In this document: piece after piece, positions 1 through 11,158 of the stretch
Position numbering within the stretch: the first letter of the stretch is position 1
How the letters are laid out: every line of letters starts with the position of its first letter
Assembly (NCBI GenBank): GCA_037447655.1
Contig: JBBHKE010002031.1
Location: 28,986-92,985 of the forward strand
DNA from: Zygnema cylindricum
Lineage: Eukaryota; Streptophyta; Zygnematophyceae; Zygnematales; Zygnemataceae
DNA: 64,000 bases
Direction of reading: 5' to 3'
Position numbers and translations under genes: made by a program
The notes under the pieces: generated by a model
Databases searched by the model: none
Told to the model about the DNA's origin: nothing
Seen by the model: only the letters and a program-made list of their open reading frames with translations

Positions 1-1755
1 ATCGTAATTAGAGTAAAGAAAAACTTAGGGTAAAAAAAGTAAAAAAAAAAATATAGTTATTAACTCTAATTTGTGTGATAAAACTTTCTCAAAACGGAAT
101 TTTACTCTAAATTATCAATAACTCTAATTTGAGCGTTGAATATATCAACTGTAAATTATGTACAAGTACAGAATCTGACAAAACGTTTGGTTTCACGTCA
201 TTTTGACGTTTGCATTACGTGGTTTGTTAAAACCCTGTTACATGAAAACGGCCTATACTAAATCATTGTTTGTATCTTTTTACTTCATAAAGTACAAATT
301 TGCATGGTCAAACACCGACCGTACGCCACACTATTTGAAATGGCAATGCATTAGAGTTATTGTAACAGTAATAGGGGATCAAACTTGTTTGTAAATGGGT
401 ATTTAAGTGTTAGGAAAATAGAGTTTTGAATTTGATAGTCGTCCGCGAAAGAATCGCACAATTTGGGGTTGTATTTTAAAAGATATAGTGACTGGTGATT
501 TAGGCGACAGCGCGAGGTCAAAATAACAATTGGGTGTTCATTGTTACGGGTTAAGGGTAAAACTATCCGCGGAATTTAAGGCGTAAGTTTATAAAGTATT
601 AAACGAAATCAATATTTCGTTTGGTACGCACCATGGTTAGTTTCGTACAATTTTTAGTACGAAATGTCACTTTCAGTTTATAGAATTTCTAGGAAGTTTT
701 GGCGTGCAAAATTTCGCGGCCTACGTTAATCTTGAAATCGCGTTCGTTTGGCCCACTTTTGCATATAAATGTTCACGTTGTGAAGCGTGGCGTTTGATTA
801 GTTAAAATGCTACGTTAGTTAGTAAGAGATTTTACGCGTTTTGCATTAGTCGGTCCGAGGTCCTTGCGGATATATGATTGGCCAGTGTAAAACACGTTCC
901 AGCAGTGTTGACTTTAGCTGGCTAGTCTAGAGGCGATGATGGATATATAGTAAAGTCTAAGAGGAAGTAGACATCTTTCCTTTGGAAAAGTTTGGCGAAA
1001 TTCTGACTGATCTTGGTCCTGAGCGATTAAAACCAAATTGGAGCATTGGCATTGGGCATTGAAATATTTTACAAACTAAGTAGTGTTTTAGTAGTTAAGA
1101 GATAGAATTATTAAGAGTGGAGAGTAGAGGAAAACACTTTAAAAATAAGGGTTGAGCCACGAGGGCAAGAGACCAAGCTAATGTTATGTGGACAAAAGCT
1201 TCTTCTGATTTAAAGTTTATCTTTATGTGAGTGCTTTCCAATGTGGATGTGTATTTTTCAATGTGTGGAATGTGTGGTTGAAGTTGATTGAAGTAATGGG
1301 ATTTTTTGAGAGGTTATAAATCCTATTACAATTATTAACACTCATTCAAAACGTACCTTAAATAACGTAAAGGATAATTTAGAATAATGTACTCTATTTA
1401 TAGTGATAGAGTCAAAATTTGGGGTGACAGAATAAGCGTACATAACTCTAATTACGATTCGCGGTGTAGAGAAACTTTCGAAGCGAATGCTTTGCGAAAA
1501 AATATCAAACAATCATTGTTATCTCCCAAACCTTTAGAGAATATTGGCAAGATTCTTTGCAATGTTGGTTTCCGCATAAAAACAAAATAAAGGTATGGTA
1601 TAGTACGGAGAGGTCTGAATTTTGTGTAAACAACCTCACTTTATGTCTAATGGAACTTCAGCCTTAGTAAAATGAAGGCGGTGCGCGATAGTGACAATTA
1701 GGGTACAAATGGAGAAAAAAAGACAATTGGTTATAGAGACAATTGGGTAAGAACC
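1..1755. other. AT-rich non-coding DNA
   Basis: No coding region is supported here; the open frames at 203-394 and 1387-1590 are short, resemble no known family and have ordinary AT-rich codon composition. The stretch holds several copies of a short motif AACTCTAATTT (about 62, 119 and, imperfectly, 1443). The same motif occurs next to a possible MITE end at about 17837, so these may be decayed MITE pieces. That link is inference. Confidence 0.5.
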
Positions 1756-1799
1756 TCAATAGATGGAAGAAAGACAGAGGATTAGTGCGTTTCTAGACG

Positions 1800-1939
1800 C
1801 AGGGGATAGAGGGGAGGCTTCGGACTCAGAGGAAGAAGAAGGAGAGGGAGGGGTAGGAAGAGGGGGAGGGAGAGGAGAGAGGGAGAGAGGGGAGGGAGGG
1901 AGAAAAGGAGAGGGAGAGAGGGAGTGGGAGGAGGGGGAG
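1800..1939 (+). repeat. GA-rich polypurine low-complexity tract
   Basis: About 140 bases are almost entirely purine on the plus strand (GAGGGAGAGAGGG-type units). The open frames across it on both strands translate to Glu/Gly/Arg or Pro/Ser/Leu runs and are composition artefacts. It ends directly at an assembly gap, as expected for a tract that is hard to sequence. Confidence 0.85.
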
Positions 1940-1949
1940 NNNNNNNNNN
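1940..1949. other. Assembly gap (10 N)
   Basis: Ten consecutive N characters. The gap sits at the edge of the polypurine tract, so the true tract length is unknown. Confidence 0.99.
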
Positions 1950-3600
1950 TCCGAAGAACCGCCGCGTGCCCCTTAAATACAATACCAGCCATGGCGTGAC
2001 ACGTGTGAGCGTGCGCCGCCAAGAAGCCTCTAGAAATCTGCCACCTGTCCGCAGATTAAGCTAGAACACTCTAAATTTCACTAAGGACTGAAACATTGCA
2101 AAACGACAAGTGAAAACGAAAGTACTAGACAAAACTAGAAGTACTATCGTACTAAACTAGACGTACGAAAATCTAGACGCGAAACGAAACGACAAATTCA
2201 TTTCGCGAAACTTATAGAACTTTCACGTAACTGTACTTTTGGTATATTCAAGAAAGTATAGTTTTTCTTTAGCGAAATCAAACTGATTCCGCGTGCGTAC
2301 GATTTTTTTTAATGAATTGTAACAGATTATGCGTTTTTTGATGTGTTGTAATGTTTGAGTTAATTTTAATATCGCTTCCGCATTGAGACATTCAAAAGTA
2401 TTTGTGAGCGCATTCCGATTGACTCTTATTCCTATCATCTTCTCCACCAAGATTGTAGTTTAGGATTGTTGTATTTTTAAATGTAGACACGTCTGGTATA
2501 CTAGCAAGACCTTCCTCAACAAATCTTAAACCCGAAATAATAGCTTTAATTAAACCTTTTAAATATGTGGACGAAAAGAATCTTAGTAAGCCAGTCTTTT
2601 GTGCTTGTATCCATTTCCATTATCAATAATCACTATCAACAATATTCATCAATAATCATGGAATAATGTTCAATCTTGAGGGTGAGGGAGAGACAGAAAG
2701 GGAAGGATGAGATTATTTGAGTTTCATTGCAAGTAATCTAAGTACGTACACTGTATTTTAGTGCTAAAGAATTTAAGCTATCCGCTATTGACAGTTTCTT
2801 TTCACATTTAAATTTTTATTTTTTGTAGTGATGTACATTGATTGAAATTGCAGACGATATATTGTTTTGTTGGTATATCGTGTAATTAAGATTTTGAAAA
2901 GTCAATAGTTGTCGGTTCGACGATAACTATCGACATCGCGATGATCGTCGATGGTCGGCCGATCATTTTTTTTTCTGAAGGTGTTTTACATTTTACAGCT
3001 GAATGTGTACTGCAAAAAACTGAGTGCAGTAGGATATCGTACAAATTCTTGAAATGCGAAGTTTTCAAATGTGTTTTTCACATTTTCAATGATGGAGATC
3101 TGTAGGAAAGGGGGACATCTTACAGTTCTTTAAGGTCTGAATTGCACGGTTTAAGGTTTTAGGGTTAGGCCATGGGTTGTATGAACTACTGAATTTTCTT
3201 TGTTTTTTGTACGTTGTCATGGACAAGATTAGTCTGAAGGGAAGACATCCTAAGATCCTTAAGTAGGTATCAAGCCCACCCTTAAGGATTTTAGGGTTAG
3301 ATATTTTCTGTCTTCCCTGGAAGTTCTACATCATCTGTTATCATCTGTGAATCAAAGAATTAGGACAGACAGTCAGACAAAAACACTTCCCCTCCCCGCT
3401 TATCCTCTCCTCTTTTCTCCTCCCCTCTCTTCCACCTCCACCTCATCTCTTTTTGTCCTTCCTAAATTAAATTATGACCATAATTGTACAGCTGTTACCT
3501 GCCATTTTAAAAGCTTCACATGACAGCTTTTTTAATCTGGAGAAACCGAAGTTGAGAATTACAATCAATGTCGTGTTGCGATTATTTGCCGTTCAATATA
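1950..3600. other. Non-coding DNA with a pyrimidine tract
   Basis: No gene is recognisable. A C/T-rich tract lies at about 3386-3470. Two partly similar segments near 3100-3190 and 3235-3305 both contain TTTTAGGGTTAG, a telobox-like motif common in plant promoters and introns. This stretch may belong to an intron of the gene whose last exon begins at 3928, but no upstream exon could be found. Confidence 0.4.
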
Positions 3601-3927
3601 TCGATTATTGTTACCCCTCAAAAAGTACGGATTGATTAGCGGCAAGGCATATTGGATGTATATCGCTAAGTATTTATATATATTTTTACCTGAAAGGTTG
3701 TTGGTGGTAGTTCAAGCAAAAAACTACCATCAACCATCAACGACTCGGGAGTCTTTTTTCAAAGAGTTTTCCCAAATGGTCCCAAACTATTTATTATATC
3801 ATTTATTTTTCAGGTTTCTCTTTGCCTTTCTAATCTTCCTAATTGCACTTGCCTTGTCTGTCTCCCTTTGTTTTTCCTCGCGTTTCGTCAATTTGTCTTT
3901 TTGTCCTTTTTGTCTTTCTGCAAACAG

Positions 3928-4317
3928 GTAATGCTGGGACAGGCGAATCTCATCGCAGACGACAGCTGGCGAGCAAAATTAGAGCGCGTAAAAAACAAAG
4001 GATTTGGTCGTTTTAACGGTTTATGGGTTTTCTGTGAAATGGTGGCTCCTGTTCTCCGAGATCTCTTGACAGCCCTCTGTGTCCCTTTTGTAATCGCAAA
4101 AGGTATTTTTCCTCTTTCGAGGTTTTCTCTTATTGTGAACTCGGCCGTTTGCCGATTCGCTTGGATCGCTTCTTTGGGACTTGTTTTCGGTTTTTACGGT
4201 TTGAGAAAACTAAACCGATGGCTTGGAGATCTCCATGATTCGATTAGAGACGACTGGTATTTAGTGGGGAGAAGGTTGCATAATTTCAAGGGCCAAACAA
4301 AGAAAGTCAAAAAGTGA
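3928..4317 (+). CDS. SUD1: Terminal exon of SUD1/DOA10 (MARCH6)-like E3 ubiquitin ligase
   Basis: The family comprises large multispanning ER-membrane RING-CH E3 ligases acting in ER-associated degradation; the plant member (SUD1/CER9) affects sterol and cuticle metabolism. This exon encodes about 129 residues of the extreme C-terminus. Diagnostic stretches are DDSWRAKLERVK, FNGLWVF, DLLTALCVPFV, VNSAVCRFAW and HDSIRDDWYLVGRRLHNF. The last is a hallmark of the plant C-terminal tail. Two hydrophobic segments (LLTALCVPFVIAKGIFPL and the stretch after VCRFAWIASLG) fit the final membrane helices. The exon start is set by a strong acceptor: a pyrimidine-rich run ending TTTCTGCAAACAG at 3927. The frame stays open to TGA at 4315-4317. 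Open frames running in from 3608 or 3868 read through the intron tract and are not the true start. Earlier exons, including RING-CH, are not visible, so the gene continues left of the window or this is a relic. Confidence 0.85.
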   Translation, partial: VMLGQANLIADDSWRAKLERVKNKGFGRFNGLWVFCEMVAPVLRDLLTALCVPFVIAKGIFPLSRFSLIVNSAVCRFAWIASLGLVFGFYGLRKLNRWLGDLHDSIRDDWYLVGRRLHNFKGQTKKVKK

Positions 4318-4535
4318 GAGCTGGGAGGAGTGAAGGGAGGAGTCTAATTCAAGGTCAATAGCTTTGAGGAAAGGGGAAATGGAGGGAAAAGGAAAAAAGT
4401 GAGAAAAGAAGAGGAAAGGCGGAAAAAGGAAAGAAAAGACAAGGAAAAGGATGGCAAAAAAGGAGTGTAAAAGTAGGAGAAAAAAGGAAGAAAAAGGAAA
4501 AAGGTCGAAAAAGAGAAAGTGGGGAAAATGGAGTA
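4318..4535 (+). repeat. Polypurine tract after the SUD1-like stop codon
   Basis: About 220 bases directly downstream of the stop codon are strongly purine-biased on the coding strand (GGAGGG, GGAAAAAG and GAAAAGAAGAGG-type runs). It probably lies in the 3' UTR or 3' flank. No clear polyadenylation signal can be singled out among many A-rich sites. Confidence 0.6.
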
Positions 4536-6420
4536 TAGTTTTTGTGCCTACAATTTGATAATTTGGAGAATTTCGGAGGTTTCGCTATTTTAGGGAAAAA
4601 GAAACAAAATAAAAATAGAAATCAAAAGATGTATATTGATGGCTAAACAAATCGATGTTCTTTGAGAGAGTTCGTAGTTCGCAAAAAGCGTTCTAGTTTT
4701 GAGTTTTACAGCTATGATGATAAAAGGAAAATGTATTCTTTTCTTGTTTTAAAAAAAGAAAAAAAAGGCCTTTAAGTTTGTAAATTGTTCAATAATTACA
4801 ACTATGGTTCCTAAAAGGACATAGAATCAAATTAAGTTTTTTTTCTTCACTCTATTTCTATCCTCCCTTCTTTTATTGTTTTTTTTTCTCTTTTTCAGGT
4901 GAAGGTCCACTTTTTCTGTACTGATTTGAAATTTCTGTTCACAGAATTTGATAGAGAAGTGAAAGACGGCAATGTTTGGGTAAGAGAGAGAGAGGGAGGG
5001 AGAGAGGGAGGGAAAGAGAGGAAGTCTGTTTATGAACACGTGTCTTTGACCGTAATCTAAATTATTTTTTGGATACTTTTGTATTGTTGGAAAAGAGTAC
5101 CAAAAAACAAAATACTAAAAAAAGAGACGGGAAATTGTTTTTGCTGTTGAAATACTTGTATCTGTTTGCATTCCAAAATTTTGGAATTCCGTTTCCAATT
5201 TTGCTTCTTTTGTTCATTTTTTATATTTCCTTTTCTCGGCTTCACAATTTTTTGTATCGCTTTTAGCCTTCAGGATTCGTATAAGAGGTGAAAAAATGGA
5301 ACAAATGTCAGAAAATATTTTGTTTTTAGTTTTATACTTTCAATTTACTTTCGATGCGAAATTTAACATACGGCTACATTAGAAAGTGACAGTAAGTGTT
5401 TTCACACACACTTATTAGCACATCTGATCATTTGTTATGCAATTTATTGATTGGCTGCTTGTAAAGAAGTCGAGATTTAGAAATTCTTTCTCGATGGCAC
5501 AAAATATGTGCTTGTACTCATAATAAAAGTATACTGTATACAAATCGGAAAGAACAAATAGGTAATGGTACAACTCCCTTCGAGACCAACAAATTCCTTA
5601 TCGGCCATAAGTACAAAATATTTAGTGCGCTATGGAATAGTACTTAATAGTATATTGTGTTTTATGATTGACTATATATATGATTGCACGCCACTTATGA
5701 AAATCTATTCCGTTCTCTGTATTATAGGAGTTTAGTACGGACAGCGAAGCACATTAACGTTAACAACTTCATAATAGTAGTTTATAGTACCGCAGCTAAA
5801 ATTACTCAAACCCCCAACTAGTAATTTTAAATTAAATGGTAATATACTAACTTTTAAACAGAACCGTCAGACTGCCGTCAAAAAATGGCCGTCGCGAAAT
5901 TCGACCCCAAAATGACCACTTTTGGACAGTGGCGGCCAAGGGGGGATCGCATGGCGTAAGACCGTTTTAACGTTTTTTCCTAAGTTAATTAACAGCATGC
6001 GGTTAGGAATATCGCGCTTTTGATTCCTTTCTTGACCGTACCGTACGTCTGACGCTAAGGGTGCGTCTCTATCTACTTGAAACATATAGAATTTACTTTG
6101 TTGATTTCAAGCATAGATGTCCCGTGCGCATATTACGCACAGTATAAACTAACGAATACTACGTACGGTACGCATTAAATGATTTTGACAAGTTAATAAA
6201 ATGCGGACCATACTTTGACTTTTCAAATTCAAAAATTCAAAAACCTAAAATATGGAAAAGTGAAAAAAACCAGCGGCGAGGCAGCGGCGAGGCAGTCTCG
6301 TCGCTGAACCAGCAACCTGACTGCCTCGAGCTACACGGGCACATCACTGCGTAGAGTCTTATCATATTTTTTAACCAGCGATCAGGTTTTTTCATTGATG
6401 GTAAAACATCGCCTTGTTAA
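4536..6420. other. Unassigned AT-rich intergenic DNA
   Basis: No gene is supported. A GA microsatellite-like tract lies at about 4981-5022. The stretch at 5870-6085 is more GC-rich and gives a 72-codon minus-strand frame that matches nothing I recognise. A small direct repeat of GGCGAGGCAGC occurs at about 6277-6299. Confidence 0.4.
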
Positions 6421-6599
6421 AACATGTTCACGATGGAAAAAATCAAGTTTACATTAAAGCAGAAAAAAGCCAACTTCCGATATTCAATTTTCGACGCAAA
6501 TGGTTTAATGTTTCACATCAAATTATCAAAATTATCTTTACTCACTGCACATTACGAATATAGTTTCTCTCCTCTGGACTCGTCTTTTGGTCCAAATCT

Positions 6600-7520
6600 A
6601 AAGTCAACCATCTCTGCATCAAACTCATCTTCTCCTACCTCCCCTTCCTTTTCCTCCCATGCTATCATATCCTCTTCAGAAGTAATATCTCTGGTGTTCT
6701 GAAATTACCTGAGATTGCTAAAAACCCAGACCAAATCATTAGCTCATTTAGGTGTCAGCCTATTCCTTTTCTTAGAGTGAATATGGTCATAGGTTCACCA
6801 ATTCCTCTCACATGAGCTAGCAATTGAGCACTGAGCAAGAATCCTAATTGCTACCTTCTGCAAGGTAGGGGTGATAACCCCAAACTGCTGCCACCACTTC
6901 CACCCCGGCATCTTTTTGGCACAAGCCTTTGTTACCTCCCTCCCAAAGACACCCTCAAAACCTCTATACTTAGAAAGCTCAATGTAGGCCTCAGCTTGGT
7001 CCCCCACATTTGGTAACATCTTCTCGAGCATTATCTGAAAACCTTCCATTATTTTCAAGTTTGAATGCTAGCCATAGGCAGAACTTTGGTACTCGGGATC
7101 GAGTACAAAGCCGGCATCATATATAGGGCTATGTGCCATCTCCCATCTGGCAAACCAAGATGCTTTGAGCTCCTATAAAATCTGCAAGCCTTCGTAACTT
7201 CTTTCTCCTCCATTGCTGGATAACTTATGTAAATACTGCCCAATACTATAAAAACCATAATAAACCTTTCCCACATTTGGGGGCCCCTTTGTCACACTCC
7301 CTTATTAGCCGCACCACAGGCTCTGAAATTGTCACTGCCTCCGTCAATCTGATCCAAAATTCCGGACTCAAAATATGGCCTTTAATCTTAGCACCCTCAG
7401 ACCTGTATGTAGACGTTCAGCTTATCCATTAGCTTATAACCATCATCAAACATTAAGATCTCCAGTTTTTCCTTCACCTGTAGAAACCTTTGTAGCATGA
7501 TAAAATTTGTTGCAAACCTA
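6600..7520 (-). pseudogene. hAT-superfamily transposase pseudogene, C-terminal part
   Basis: hAT transposases (Ac/Tam3/hobo type) cut and paste DNA transposons; their C-terminal region mediates dimerisation. Reading leftward, the minus strand shows WHIALYMMPALY (about 7145-7110), then GWKWWQQFG, then the conserved CERNW and, after an in-frame stop, TYDHIHSKKRNRL (about 6800-6755). This order matches the C-terminal end of plant hAT transposases. An acidic tail follows to about 6600. At least two frameshifts and several stops (after CERNW, and in the part before 7276) show it is dead. The BED zinc finger and N-terminal catalytic part are missing, and terminal inverted repeats are not evident. 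The plus-strand frame at 6424-6702 is partly antisense to this tail. Confidence 0.75.
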
Positions 7521-7524
7521 TGTT

Positions 7525-7679
7525 TATTCCCGGTTGGCTCAAAAGGTCCTAAGAGGTACCAGATTTTATTCTAACAAGGCTGCACTCATATGCATGATTC
7601 GTGATGGAATTTTGTTATACCTCTTAGTGCCTGTCGAACGTGGTCGTAGAATTACTGGGAACGCCTGATGGAAGGTTAC
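7525..7679 (+). mobile_element. Right end of a diverged PIF/Harbinger-like MITE
   Basis: This segment resembles the right 155 bases of the two full MITEs at 9923-10719 and 12665-13460. It has CCCGGTTGGCTCAAAAGGTCC against CCCGGGTGGCTCAACAGGTCC, the ATTACTGGGAACG motif, and it ends in the same CGCCTGATGGAAGGTTACCC followed by TAA. Interior bases are clearly diverged, so this copy is older. Its left part may be the MITE-like piece near 6470-6510. Confidence 0.6.
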
Positions 7680-7980
7680 CCTAAGACAGTACGCAAATGT
7701 ACGAAAAAGTATAGGTACATACTCAGGTACGCATTTTATAACATTTTTTTCATCGTTAAATGTTTATCGTGCGTAGTATTAGCGCGTTCGTTTCGTGCGT
7801 ATTATGCGCACGGGACAACTATGCTTTGCGTCTATTGTCGGCTCGACGTGAAATGGCATCGGAACCTGCAAAAAGAGACCCCTGCAAAAAGAAAATCCGT
7901 ACCGGATGGAAACGGACAAAACAAAACAAACTGTGTACTTTCTTTTTGTCTTTTTTCAAGCGAATTGAACGCACGCGGTT

Positions 7981-8834
7981 AAGCAAAATCTCCGTCACAA
8001 CTTGCACCACTTGCTCGATACCCACCGCAATAACTCGAATATCTCCAACACCTTACACACGTATTCGGCATCCTTGCCATTTGCCCACTAGTTTCTTCCG
8101 CTGTGACGAACATGTCGCCCTTGGGGGTGACCCGCTAAAATGTTCGAAGAGAGGCGTTTCACTCAAGCGGCTGTCCAACCGTATGACGTGAAATCGAGGC
8201 ACTGGTGACCGCGGATCAAACTCTAACGTAACTCGCCAAATCGTCCTGAGTGGACAAAGATCGCCTTCTGTCTCAGATAGGAGACGAGTTGGCATAGTAT
8301 TTTCCTGTGAGTGTATCTTGTAAGACGCCCCTATCTCCCCGGTCTTCCTCACTGCTTCTTTAAAAGATGGGTCATCGAGTAGTGTGAAACGGCAAACCAT
8401 TAGTAAAAAAAGCCCTTGCCCATGTTGCATCGACCTCTTTCTTGTTATACTTATTAAATATATTTGTTCTTTTCGTTTGCACACCTTGTATTTTATTGCT
8501 CTGGCTAGACCCAGGACTTCTTGTGACTTCGTCCAAATTGGAAATTACACGTTTCTGCTAGCCATGAGAAGATTTTTCGGTTCCTGATGCATATAGCTCC
8601 GCCTTCACCTCTTCCGGACATAAAATGCAAGCTCTAATACCCCCACTCTTCACATTTCCAAGAAGGTGGTTTCTAATCCTAGTGGCTTGACCATTGTATT
8701 CGAATTCGCAATAAACACAGACGCATATTTTGTTGTTCCGCAGTCCACCTCTCCGTTTGGAGACCTAACATATCTCCCACTCGATTCGCTCGAGGCCTAG
8801 GAATGGACAATTCTTGCCGCAGGTTCGTGGAAGG
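7981..8834. other. Unit-1-specific core segment
   Basis: This segment of about 850 bases replaces the 558-base core of unit 2. The two cores share short diverged stretches, for example CCTGAGTGGACAAAGAT at about 8242 and 11253 and ATTTTCCTGT at about 8299 and 11307, so they descend from a common ancestor. No gene is recognisable in it. Confidence 0.5.
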
Positions 8835-9922
8835 CATTGAAGGGCGGTTTCAATGACAGGTTTAGTGGCGGATTATATGGGAGCTTCAATGGCGGCTTCC
8901 TTCTTAAAGAGGACTGTAGGTATCACATTCAAAAATCATCCGCTTAAATTGCGCAACGTCTTTTTTTTTTGTAAACGACCGTACGTTTTTCCGTACAGCG
9001 AAATCTACACGAATTTTACGAAAAGTATATAATCAACGAGTACTACGTAGTTTTCGTAAAAAAGTTGAAATCCGTACGAATTGGACATCTATGATTTCAA
9101 GTGTCCCTATGTGTAACACCGAAATTATTACTTAAAGGTGTGACGATTTTATACGCTGACAATGCCCGTGACGGCTGTCAACGTCTACAATTTGTGATGA
9201 CGCACGTTATTTTTAGTAACTGCTTGTGACGTCGCGTGACTTTTCGTGACATTGTAGACCTACCGCCCTCCAGCTTGTGTCGTTTCACGGTTGAAGGAGA
9301 TGCGTTTTGCCTTTGCGTCCTAGTTGTCCTATTTGTATGGCTTTGGACTTTTTTCCGAAAACTACGTAGTATTCGCGACTTTTATATTTTTCAACTACGT
9401 TGTCTTCGCGACTTTTATATTTTTCGTAAAATTCGTTTAGTTTTCGCTGTACGGTGTACAAAAGCGTACGGAAAATGTCCCCTTAACCTTAAAAAATCCT
9501 TAAAACCTCAAAAAGGTACGATAAACGTACAAAAATGTACGGCATTGTACGAAAGGTGCACCCTACAAAACTGAAGTGTACGGATAATGTAAGGCAGTTG
9601 TACTGTAATTTACCGGAATGTACGAAATGCACGGGAAGTACCCTAAGCACCCTGAAATTCCCCCTTCAATAACCCTAAAAGTACAGAAATATACGGACGC
9701 TGTACGTAGATGTACTAAAGCTGTAAGTTTGTATAATTGAAACATACGGAAACGTACGAAAATGTACCTTAAAAATCTTAAAATAATAACCGTCAAAATT
9801 ACAAAAATATACGGACAAATAAAAGTAGGCTGTTTATCAGAAATATATGAGAATGCACGAGAATGTACCCTAAAATTACTCAAACCCCCCTTAGTAATCC
9901 TAAAAGTACTGAAATGTACTAA

Positions 9923-10719
9923 GGGTAACCTTCCATCAGGCGAAAAGTGGGGTTGTTTACTGGAAAAAGTACCCTTCCGTACTAGGCCGTACTGTTTTTT
10001 TTTTTTTTTTTTTCAAAAGATGTTTACTAAAAATTCGTTGAGATTCTCCAGACTTCCTGGAGAAAAATACCACCGTCCGATTTTCAATTTTCGACGCAAA
10101 CGCTTCATGTTTCCAGTACGTAGCTAGTCTCCTCCTACTGTCCTCGGGAGGAGAGTTTGTGATTACTGGACGCGTGTTTTGGTCCACTTGTAAAGTCAGA
10201 GTCGATCCACGACAGACGTGAAGCAATAAACTTACATGTGGCAATTGGAGTGTACAGTGTGACATAAAAGCCAGCCTGTTCGACGACAAATAAATCTTGG
10301 TTGTATAGCCAGCCTGTTCGACGACAAAAAAAAACTTGGTTGTAAGACATCCTGTGACGTCTCCTTCATAAATGTGCGATCACGTACAAATGGTACATTC
10401 TTGGACATTTGTACAAACTTTAATTTTGTAACGGTTTTCGTGGCCGTTCATACCACAACAACCGTAAGAACGTTCAGATTGTACATTAGCGTGACGCTAC
10501 TAGATATTTATATCGGCGTCTGCCCGTACACATACGCAGCTGCGATTTTGTCCTTTTGCAAATGATGATTATTCCCGGGTGGCTCAACAGGTCCTACGTG
10601 GTACCAATCGCAATCTAACACCTCATTCACTGGCACGACCTGATGGAAGGGTGTTACAAATATTAGTGCCAGTAAACGTGTTCGTACGATTACTGGGAAC
10701 GCCTGATGGAAGGTTACCC
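9923..10719. mobile_element. PIF/Harbinger (Tourist)-like MITE, copy 1
   Basis: A 797-base element starts with GGGTAACCTTCCATCAGGCG and ends with the exact reverse complement, giving 20-base terminal inverted repeats. The flanking trinucleotide is TAA on both sides (9920-9922 and 10720-10722), which fits the TWA target-site duplication of PIF/Harbinger elements. It contains a poly-T run (about 9997-10013) and no transposase, so it is non-autonomous. It marks the boundary between the two tandem units. Confidence 0.75.
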
Positions 10720-11020
10720 TAAGACAGTACGCAAATGTACGAAAAAGTATAGGTACATACTCAGGTACGCATTTTATAACATTTTTTTCATCGTTAAATG
10801 TTTATCGTGCGTAGTATTAGCGCGTTCGTTTCGTGCGTATTATGCGCACGGGACAACTATGCTTTGCGTCTATTGTCGGCTCGACGTGAAATGGCATCGG
10901 AACCTGCAAAAAGAGACCCCTGCAAAAAGAAAATCCGTACCGGATGGAAACGGACAAAACAAAACAAACTGTGTACTTTCTTTTTGTCTTTTTTCAAGCG
11001 AATTGAACGCACGCGGTTAA

Positions 11021-11158
11021 GAATATCTCCGTGTGATTTGACCGTACCGGTACCCGTGCCATTTTCGAATATCTCCGTGTGATTTGACCGTACTGGTACC
11101 CGTGCCATTTTCGAATATCTCCGTGTGATTTGACCGTATCGGTACCCGTGCCATTTTC
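11021..11158. repeat. 46-bp tandem repeat, three copies
   Basis: Three consecutive 46-base copies begin GAATATCTCCGTGTGATTTG and differ at one or two bases around GTACCGGTACC, GTACTGGTACC and GTATCGGTACC. The array exists only in unit 2. In unit 1 the matching place holds a single similar start (AAAATCTCCGTCACAAC), so the array probably grew in this copy. Confidence 0.9.

Larger units (their letters stand above)
7680..10719. repeat. Tandem duplication unit 1 (about 3.04 kb)
   Basis: The unit runs from just after one MITE end to the end of the next MITE. Bases 7668-7982 recur at 10706-11020, and about 8835-10720 recurs at about 11577-13461, with only a few mismatches and a poly-T length change. 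The middle part (about 7981-8834) differs from the matching part of unit 2. No protein family is recognised in any frame. Identical 104- and 112-codon frames in both units reflect the duplication rather than selection. CGTACG/GTAC motifs are very frequent. Confidence 0.85.

Noticed and set aside
1756-2022. Open frames on both strands of the GA-rich tract
   Set aside because: Low-complexity translation spanning an N gap; no coding signal.
3150-3310. Interstitial telomere repeat
   Set aside because: Only isolated TTTTAGGGTTAG motifs occur, not an array of TTTAGGG units.
7668-7982. 104-codon frame found identically at 7668-7982 and 10706-11020
   Set aside because: Identity follows from the recent tandem duplication. 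The protein is Cys/Tyr/Lys-rich, has no family features and overlaps equally long frames in other registers.
9236-9574. 112-codon frame found identically at 9236-9574 and 11978-12316
   Set aside because: Same reason; the diverged copy near 16801 breaks the frame with no sign of protein-level conservation.
11021-11158. CRISPR-like array
   Set aside because: Three adjacent near-identical 46-base copies with no distinct spacers, in eukaryotic DNA and without cas genes. It is a minisatellite.
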